Origin: Proteobacteria bacterium HN_bin10
GTDB taxonomy: Bacteria; Pseudomonadota; Alphaproteobacteria; Caulobacterales; Aquidulcibacteraceae
Length of the DNA: 12,111 nucleotides
Direction: 5' to 3'
Assembly: GCA_002083515.1 (NCBI GenBank)
Contig: LWDN01000067.1
Location: 32,980 to 45,090, forward strand
Below, piece after piece: positions 6,249-12,111 of this stretch. The notes under the pieces are model-generated. The model was given only the letters and a program-made list of their open reading frames with translations, ran no database searches and was not told the origin of the DNA. Numbering within the stretch: position 1 is the stretch's first letter; each line of letters starts with the position of its first letter. The position numbers were made by a program, and so were the translations under genes.

Positions 6249-6928
6249 GCGCCGTTCTCTGCGTAACTCGGTTCCAGCATGCGCACGATGTCCGGCGCCA
6301 CGTCCTCCGGCTCCGGCAGCGTCATCGGGTCTTCGCCCGGAAACGCCTTGGCGCGCATCGATGTGCGTGTGGGGCCAGGATTGAAGAGATTGACGCGAAT
6401 GCGGGTGACGTTCGCGCACTCGGCGGCGTAGCTCATGATCAGCGCGTCGAGGGCCGCTTTCGACGCGGCGTAGGGCGCCCAATAGGCGCGCGGATTCTTG
6501 GACGCGCCCGACGTGAGGAAAACCGCGCGCCCCGCGTCAGACTCGCGCAACAGCGGATGCAACGCGCGGATGAGGCGCTGGTTGGCGAGGAAGTTGACCT
6601 GGATAGTCTCGTCCATGATCGCGGGCGTGGCTTGATGCGCGGGCGTGAGCGACCCTAAAGCGCCGGCGCAGGCGGCGAGGCCGTCGAGTTTGCCGAAACG
6701 TTCGAACAAGGGCGCGGCGAGCTGATCGATGGCGGCGCCGTCGCGCAGGTCGAGCGGAATAAGGGTGGCTTCGCCGCCGAGGGCGCGGATATCGTCGTCG
6801 AGCTTCTCAAGCGCCTTCTGGGCGCGCGCCACCGCGATCACGCGCCAGTTGCGCCGCGCCAGCTCCAGCGCCACCGCGCGGCCAATGCCGCGCGACGCGC
6901 CGGTGACGAGGGCGATGCGTTTGGTCAC
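6227..6928 (-). CDS. Short-chain dehydrogenase/reductase (SDR), purF-linked
   Basis: 233 residues from GTG at 6928-6926 (MTKRIALVTGASRGIGRAV). An in-frame ATG at 7015 would add 29 residues, but these are translated repeat DNA and not SDR-like, so the GTG is preferred; GGGGAGGGGAG sits four bases before it. The NAD(P)-binding motif TGASRGIG is at 9-16. The usual NNAG appears as ACAG (86-89). The catalytic set is N112, S140, Y153 and K157 (YAASK), followed by NPGPTRTSM. Classical SDR length. Substrate unknown; the position directly after purF is one I recall from related genomes, but no purine role is established. The next gene overlaps its 3' end by 22 bases. There are 211 repeat-rich bases between purF and this gene. 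Confidence 0.9.
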   Translation of the reverse strand: MTKRIALVTGASRGIGRAVALELARRNWRVIAVARAQKALEKLDDDIRALGGEATLIPLDLRDGAAIDQLAAPLFERFGKLDGLAACAGALGSLTPAHQATPAIMDETIQVNFLANQRLIRALHPLLRESDAGRAVFLTSGASKNPRAYWAPYAASKAALDALIMSYAAECANVTRIRVNLFNPGPTRTSMRAKAFPGEDPMTLPEPEDVAPDIVRMLEPSYAENGAWVQFAR

Positions 6929-6932
6929 TTGG

Positions 6933-6974
6933 CTCCCCTCCCCGTGAGGGGAGGGGGAAGGGGGAGGGGTGAAG
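6933..6974. repeat. Palindromic repeat copy B, at the SDR start
   Basis: Hairpin of 9 base pairs (6935-6943 with 6948-6956, loop GTGA) followed by a G-rich tract ending GGGGTGAAG. Its reverse complement matches copies A and C (TTCACCCC..., CTCCCCTCACGGGGAGGGG). Its left edge lies five bases before the SDR start codon, and the G-rich arm on the minus strand is the only Shine-Dalgarno-like sequence available to that gene. Confidence 0.85.
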
Positions 6975-6996
6975 CGCGGCGTCTCAAGGCTGGAGC

Positions 6997-7057
6997 GCGG
7001 GCCCCCGGCCCGCACTGCGCCACCGCCTGCATGTTCATGCGCGCCAGGCGGCGCGCA
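6997..7057. repeat. Two further hairpins between repeat copies B and C
   Basis: GCGGGCC/GGCCCGC (6997-7003 with 7007-7013, loop CCC) lies in a TGGAGCGCGGGC context, and TGCGCGCC/GGCGCGCA (7038-7045 with 7050-7057, loop AGGC) follows. Together with the flanking copies this gives four stable hairpins in about 190 bases between purF and the SDR gene. They could lower read-through from purF, or stabilise the purF transcript. No open reading frame here looks like a real protein. Confidence 0.6.
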
Positions 7058-7079
7058 CTCCCACTCGGGGACATTGGAG

Positions 7080-7121
7080 TTTCACCCCACCCCCTGCCCC
7101 CTCCCCTCACGGGGAGGGGGA
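7080..7121. repeat. Palindromic repeat copy C, downstream of purF
   Basis: TTTCACCCCACC, CCCTGC, then a perfect 10-base-pair hairpin (7097-7106 with 7111-7120, loop TCAC). It is in inverted orientation to copy B and in the same orientation as copy A. It ends 18 bases after the purF stop, so on the minus strand it is the first structure in the purF 3' region and may act as a weak terminator or 3' stabiliser; no T run follows. Confidence 0.85.
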
Positions 7122-7139
7122 GTGTCGCTTGCGCGCGCC

Positions 7140-8666
<1,527 letters not shown>

Positions 8667-8673
8667 TCAATCC

Positions 8674-9282
8674 TCAGGTGGGCGGGGCCTGGGTAGCGGG
8701 CTCAGCCGGCGGGATGGGCGCCGACTCGCGTTCTCGACGGTCGATCATATCACGGGCCCGGTCCCGGGCCTGCGGCACGAACACCAACAGGGCGGATGCC
8801 ACGCTTGAATAAATAGGGTAGGTCCGCGCGCCTACCACCCCGTCATGATAGAGGCTGGGCTCGTTCGAACGCTCCTCCGGCACCAGCAGCCGGATCGGCA
8901 GCACAAAAAACACCGCCACGAACACGATGCCGCGCAGGATGCCGAAGGCGAGGCCCGCGGCGCGGTCGAAACTGCCGATTTCGGTCGATTGGTGCACGGT
9001 CTTGGCCATGGTCGAGGTCACCACCGTGATGGCGATGAACACGATCAGGAATACCGCAAGCCCGCCGGCCAGATCGGCGATCAGGCCGCTCAGCGGGGTG
9101 ATTTGTTCCACGAACGGACGCGTAAACCCGGAGAAAAACAGGAAAAGCGCGACCAGCAGGCCGGCGATGAAGGCGATGATGGAAAAAACTTCCCGGATCA
9201 GGCCGCGGGCGAACGCCATCACCCCCGACAGGCCGACAATCGCCAAAGCGGCGAAGTCGAACCAAGTAAAGCCGAGATCCAT
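8674..9282 (-). CDS. cvpA: CvpA family inner membrane protein
   Basis: 202 residues from ATG 9282, preceded by the strong Shine-Dalgarno GGGAGAGG; the frame is open further upstream but that part has no family match. Four hydrophobic segments: about 9-26, 32-50, 63-90 and 107-125, with FDFAALAIVGLSGVMAFARG and IREVFSIIAF typical of CvpA. The C-terminus (from about 165) is a charged, Pro/Ala-rich cytoplasmic tail. Named for colicin V production in E. coli, where it also lies beside purF; its exact function is not settled, though it has been linked to envelope stress. It sits between radA and purF with a 7-base gap to purF. Confidence 0.93.
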   Translation of the reverse strand: MDLGFTWFDFAALAIVGLSGVMAFARGLIREVFSIIAFIAGLLVALFLFFSGFTRPFVEQITPLSGLIADLAGGLAVFLIVFIAITVVTSTMAKTVHQSTEIGSFDRAAGLAFGILRGIVFVAVFFVLPIRLLVPEERSNEPSLYHDGVVGARTYPIYSSVASALLVFVPQARDRARDMIDRRERESAPIPPAEPATQAPPT

Positions 9283-9400
9283 TCGCCTCTCCCATGCCGC
9301 CCGTTTCTGAGCGCGCCCCGCGCCCTGGATTAGACGGCCCGCGTGAGCTTGGGAAGGGGAGGCCGCTGCTTTGGGGCAGGCGAGCATGCTTTGAGAATGG

Positions 9401-9414
9401 TTCCGCATTCGGAA
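9401..9414 (-). other. Small hairpin after radA
   Basis: TTCCG/CGGAA (9401-9405 with 9410-9414) three bases past the radA stop; an overlapping CATTC/GAATG (9406-9416) could form instead. There is no T run, so it is a weak terminator candidate at best. The 134-base gap to cvpA contains the cvpA ribosome site and perhaps its own promoter, but no clear promoter boxes. Confidence 0.25.
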
Positions 9415-9416
9415 TG

Positions 9417-10802
9417 TCAGCCGTCTCCCGTCGCCCCCAGCGCCGCGGCGAGTTCGGCGATGTGGCCGATCTGCTTCAGCTTCACCGCGCTCGCGCCGGC
9501 GCTTTTCTTTTGCGGCGGCGCGAAGGCGTTGGTGAAGCCCAGTTTCGCCGCTTCCTTGAGGCGGAGATCGCTGCGCCCCGCTGCCCGCACTTCGCCGGAG
9601 AGCGCGACTTCGCCGAACACCACGCATTGCTTCGGCAGCGGCGTATCGGCGAGCGCCGACACAAGTGCGGCGGCGACCGCGAGGTCGGCGGCCGGTTCGG
9701 TGATGCGTAAGCCGCCGGCGACCGAGAGATAGACATCGCGTCCCGAAAATGAGAGCCCGCAGCGCGTTTCCAGCACGGCGAGGATCATGGCGAGACGCGC
9801 CGAATCCCAGCCGACGACGGCGCGGCGCGGCGTGCCGTAAGCGGTGGGCGCGGCGAGCGCTTGAATTTCCACCAGCACGGGCCGCGAGCCTTCGACGCCG
9901 GCGAACACCGCCGCGCCCGATGGCCGCTCGCCGGCGCCGCCGAGAAAGAGCGCCGAAGGGTTGGGGGTTTCCACCAGGCCTTGCTCGATCATCTCGAACA
10001 CGCCGATTTCGTCGGTCGGGCCGAAGCGGTTTTTCACCGCGCGCAGAATCCGGAACGGCAGCCCGCGTTCGCCCTCGAAATAGATCACCGCGTCGACCAA
10101 GTGCTCGACCACGCGCGGCCCCGCGATCTGGCCATCCTTGGTGACGTGACCAACGAGGATCACAACGCTGCCGCTCTTCTTGGCGAAGCGCACCAATTCA
10201 TGCGCGCAGGCGCGCACTTGCGCCACCGTGCCCGGCGCGGCCTCGACGCCATCGGCCCACAAGGTTTGGATCGAGTCGACGACCACCACGTCCGGCTTCA
10301 TGGTCTTGAGGCCGTCGAGAATTTTGCGCAGGTCGGTCTCCGCCGCGAGGCTGACGCTGGCGTCGGCGGCCTTGAGCCGGCGCGCGCGTTCTTGAACCTG
10401 TGCTTCGGCTTCTTCGCCGGTGACGTAAGCGACCGAGGCGCCGCCGCGCGCCAGCGACGCCGCGGCTTGCAGCAGCAGCGTCGATTTGCCGACGCCCGGA
10501 TCGCCGCCGATCAGGATGGCGGAGGCTGGCACGAGCCCGCCGCCGCAGACACGGTCCAGTTCCGAAATGCCGGTGGCGATGCGCGCGGGCGGTTCGGCGG
10601 CGCCGGCGAGTTCGACGAAGGTGAGGCCTTTGCCCTTCTTGCCGCTGCCGCCGACCGGCGCGGCAAAGGCGCCGGGAACCACTGGGCGCGCGGCTTCCTC
10701 CACCAGCGTGTTCCATTCGCCGCAGGCGTCGCACTTGCCGGTCCATTTGGGCCAGATCGCGCCGCAGGCTTGGCAGGTGAACACATGATCGGGCTTGGCC
10801 AT
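9417..10802 (-). CDS. radA: DNA repair protein RadA (Sms)
   Basis: 461 residues from ATG 10802, with GAGG five bases upstream. The frame is open to 11240, but only from this ATG does the RadA N-terminus appear (MAKPDHVFTCQACGAIWPKW). Zinc finger cysteines are 10, 13, 24 and 27. The RecA-like ATPase core has Walker A GGDPGVGKST (99-108), Walker B VVVVDS (172-177) and the RadA-specific KNRFG (257-261). The C-terminal Lon-protease-like domain (about 300-455) includes DVYLSVAGGLRITEPAADLA. Known role: DnaB-like helicase/branch migration at recombination intermediates, acting with RecA. Full length. First gene of the radA-cvpA-purF-SDR block and divergent from the TMEM175-like gene, 63 bases apart. 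Confidence 0.98.
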   Translation of the reverse strand: MAKPDHVFTCQACGAIWPKWTGKCDACGEWNTLVEEAARPVVPGAFAAPVGGSGKKGKGLTFVELAGAAEPPARIATGISELDRVCGGGLVPASAILIGGDPGVGKSTLLLQAAASLARGGASVAYVTGEEAEAQVQERARRLKAADASVSLAAETDLRKILDGLKTMKPDVVVVDSIQTLWADGVEAAPGTVAQVRACAHELVRFAKKSGSVVILVGHVTKDGQIAGPRVVEHLVDAVIYFEGERGLPFRILRAVKNRFGPTDEIGVFEMIEQGLVETPNPSALFLGGAGERPSGAAVFAGVEGSRPVLVEIQALAAPTAYGTPRRAVVGWDSARLAMILAVLETRCGLSFSGRDVYLSVAGGLRITEPAADLAVAAALVSALADTPLPKQCVVFGEVALSGEVRAAGRSDLRLKEAAKLGFTNAFAPPQKKSAGASAVKLKQIGHIAELAAALGATGDG

Positions 10803-10834
10803 TCTGACCTCGGTGCGAATCCTTCCGGTTGAGC

Positions 10835-10855
10835 TTAGCGTGGGCGCTCTGCTAA
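10835..10855. promoter_or_regulatory. Inverted repeat in the radA / TMEM175-like divergent spacer
   Basis: TTAGC (10835-10839) and GCTAA (10851-10855) form a two-fold symmetric site with 11 bases between the arms, in the middle of the 63-base spacer from which both genes start. It is a plausible operator for a dimeric regulator controlling both directions, but five-base arms are short and I recognise no specific regulator. Confidence 0.25.
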
Positions 10856-10865
10856 CGCATGCGCC

Positions 10866-11591
10866 ATGAGCGTGCGCGATCTGCATCCGCTGAAGGGCGA
10901 ACCGGACTTCCACTGGCGCGGCGGAAGCCCCACGCGCGTGGAGGCGCTGAGCGACATGGTGTTCGCTTTTGCGTTGACGCTGCTGGTGGTCTCCAGCGAT
11001 CCGCCGTCGTCTTTCGCCGAACTCAACGCACAACTTTGGGGCTTTCCCGGTTTCGCGGCGGCGTTCGCGATATTGCTGCTGATCTGGCACTCGCACTACA
11101 TCTTCTTCCGCCGCTATGCTCTGGAAGACGCGTGGACAACCGCAGTCAATGCCGCACTGCTGTTCCTCATTCTCTTCTTCGTCTACCCGCTCAAGTACCT
11201 CGCAACGATGCTGTCCCGCTTCGTTGAGACCGTGGCGCAAGGAGCTCCGCGCCCGCCTTTCACGTTCGAGGAGGCGGAATACTCGCTCGCGCTGCTATCG
11301 ATTGGCTACGCGGCGGTGTTTTTGCTGTTCTTCGCACTCTATGCGCACGCGCTCAGCAAGAGCGACGCACTTGAGCTAAGCGAACGTGAGCGGCAGCAGA
11401 CGCGCTTTGCGCTCTGGCAGCAGGGCGTGCACGTCGCCGTCGGCGCGACGACCGCCGTCGCCGCATTGACACTCCCGGCGCCATGGTCGACGCTTGCCGG
11501 CTTCATCTACAGTTTGATCGGCCCGCTGATCTTCGTCGGCGGCTTGATTTTCGTGCCAGGGCCAAGGCGGGCGCCGAGTCCCGGTTTGTAG
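10866..11591 (+). CDS. TMEM175/DUF1211 family membrane protein
   Basis: 241 residues. After a 25-residue polar start, the signature TRVEALSDMVFAFALTLLVV (23-42) matches the R-x-x-FSD-x-x-x-A-I-x-IT motif of helix 1 in TMEM175-type channels, with Leu replacing the usual Phe of FSD. Further helices follow at about 58-77 (with WHSHYIFFRRY at 74-84), 92-110, 139-162, 186-203 and 209-230: six in all, the usual bacterial one-domain form. Known for some members: tetrameric potassium-conducting channels; for most bacterial members the ion and role are untested. There is no clear Shine-Dalgarno. The stop TAG forms part of TAGGAG, the ribosome site of the following glutathione peroxidase gene, so the two are likely co-translated. 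Confidence 0.82.
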   Translation: MSVRDLHPLKGEPDFHWRGGSPTRVEALSDMVFAFALTLLVVSSDPPSSFAELNAQLWGFPGFAAAFAILLLIWHSHYIFFRRYALEDAWTTAVNAALLFLILFFVYPLKYLATMLSRFVETVAQGAPRPPFTFEEAEYSLALLSIGYAAVFLLFFALYAHALSKSDALELSERERQQTRFALWQQGVHVAVGATTAVAALTLPAPWSTLAGFIYSLIGPLIFVGGLIFVPGPRRAPSPGL

Positions 11592-11600
11592 GAGCGCCCA

Positions 11601-12083
11601 TTGCCAAGCATCTATGACTTCACCGCCCGCGATATTGACGGCAAGGAACGCTCGCTCGGCGAGTTCCGCGGAAAACTCCTGCTCATCGTCAACACCGCAA
11701 GCCAATGCGGCTTCACCTATCAGTACAAGGGCCTTGAGGAGCTGCATCGCAAGTATGCGGGCCAGGGGGTCGAGGTGCTGGGCTTCCCCTGCAATCAATT
11801 CGGCAAGCAGGAGCCGGGCGACGCCGACGAGATCAAGAACTTCTGTTCGCTGAACTATGACGTGACGTTTCCGATGTTCGCCAAGGTCGACGTGAAGGGC
11901 GCCAACGCGCACCCGCTCTACGATTATCTGACCCGCCAAAAGGGCGGCGGGCTCTTGGGGCGCGGCATCAAGTGGAATTTCACCAAGTTCTTGGTCGGTC
12001 GCGACGGCAAGGTGCTCGGCCGCTACGCGCCGACAGTGAAGCCGGAGGCGTTGGATAAGGTGGTTCAGAAATATCTGGCCTGA
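11601..12083 (+). CDS. Glutathione peroxidase family thiol peroxidase (BtuE-like)
   Basis: 160 residues from a TTG start; GGAG lies eight bases upstream and overlaps the previous stop. The peroxidatic cysteine is C36 in NTASQCGFT. Partner residues of the catalytic tetrad are Q70 (NQFGKQEPG) and W125/N126 (KWNFTKFLV). C82 in FCSLNYDVTFPMF sits where the resolving cysteine lies in E. coli BtuE and other thioredoxin-dependent members, so the electron donor is more likely thioredoxin than glutathione. C64 in FPCNQF is the conserved third cysteine. It reduces hydrogen peroxide and organic or lipid hydroperoxides. No signal peptide, so cytoplasmic. Full length. The last 28 bases of the window after it hold nothing identifiable. 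Confidence 0.96.
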   Translation: MPSIYDFTARDIDGKERSLGEFRGKLLLIVNTASQCGFTYQYKGLEELHRKYAGQGVEVLGFPCNQFGKQEPGDADEIKNFCSLNYDVTFPMFAKVDVKGANAHPLYDYLTRQKGGGLLGRGIKWNFTKFLVGRDGKVLGRYAPTVKPEALDKVVQKYLA

Positions 12084-12111
12084 GTGAGTGCAAGTTGGAG
12101 CGCGTCGCCTC

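Noticed and set aside
6929..7015. N-terminal extension of the SDR protein to the ATG at 7015.
   Set aside because: The 29 extra residues are translated repeat DNA, and the SDR fold begins at TKRIALVTG right after the GTG at 6928.
9283..9627. N-terminal extension of CvpA up to 9627.
   Set aside because: It would overlap the end of radA and has no family match; ATG 9282 has a strong ribosome site and starts the first membrane segment.
10803..11240. N-terminal extension of RadA within the open frame up to 11240.
   Set aside because: It would run through the spacer and into the divergent TMEM175-like gene, and the RadA family N-terminus with its zinc finger starts at the ATG at 10802.
12091..12111. 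CAAGTTGGAGCGCG at the window end resembles CAAGGCTGGAGCGCGG at 6985-7000, perhaps the edge of another repeat.
   Set aside because: Only about a dozen bases match and the sequence stops there, so a repeat copy cannot be supported.

Overview
The window is GC-rich chromosomal DNA of an alphaproteobacterium. I lean towards a Caulobacterales/Hyphomonadales-like lineage because of the block radA-cvpA-purF-SDR on one strand, a PurF without Fe-S cysteines, and many short palindromic repeats between genes. That placement rests on gene order and protein character only. Coding density is high. There are no tRNA, rRNA, CRISPR, prophage or insertion-sequence genes; the only mobile-looking DNA is short hairpin repeats.

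Layout. (1) 1-1998: the 5' part of arfB (ribosome rescue, minus strand, cut by the window edge), then a plus-strand pair, a lipoprotein-like SAM methyltransferase of the COG4798 type and nudC (NADH pyrophosphatase / RNA de-NADding), only 2 bases apart. (2) 1999-2171: an inverted pair of hairpin repeats between the convergent nudC and a CDF metal exporter gene. (3) 2172-4758: the CDF gene (minus), a divergent Tat-type flavoprotein of the D-amino-acid oxidase family (plus), and a convergent small phasin-like gene (minus). (4) 5001-10802: a minus-strand block, in transcription order radA, cvpA, purF, SDR, BaiN/HI0933-type flavoprotein, with coupled or overlapping junctions at cvpA/purF and SDR/flavoprotein. 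(5) 10866-12083: divergent from radA, a TMEM175/DUF1211 membrane protein and a glutathione peroxidase, apparently one operon.

The strongest unusual signal is the flavoprotein at 3171-4313. Its segments match D-amino-acid oxidase in circularly permuted order: the normally C-terminal block (LRPFRP...HNYGHGGGG...LSWG) comes before the FAD-binding GxGxxG motif, and the protein ends where that block would normally begin. A Tat/lipoprotein-like leader precedes it. Second, a family of short GC-rich hairpin repeats occurs three times between 5299 and 7121. One copy lies in frame inside the HI0933-type gene and adds about 16 residues, another supplies the apparent Shine-Dalgarno of the SDR gene, and two copies face each other around a hairpin-rich spacer like a small MITE.

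The rest is ordinary housekeeping: DNA repair (RadA), purine synthesis (PurF), NAD metabolism (NudC), metal efflux, peroxide defence and ribosome rescue. No complete new multi-gene system is evident; the permuted oxidase and the coding/regulatory roles of the repeats are the parts worth following.
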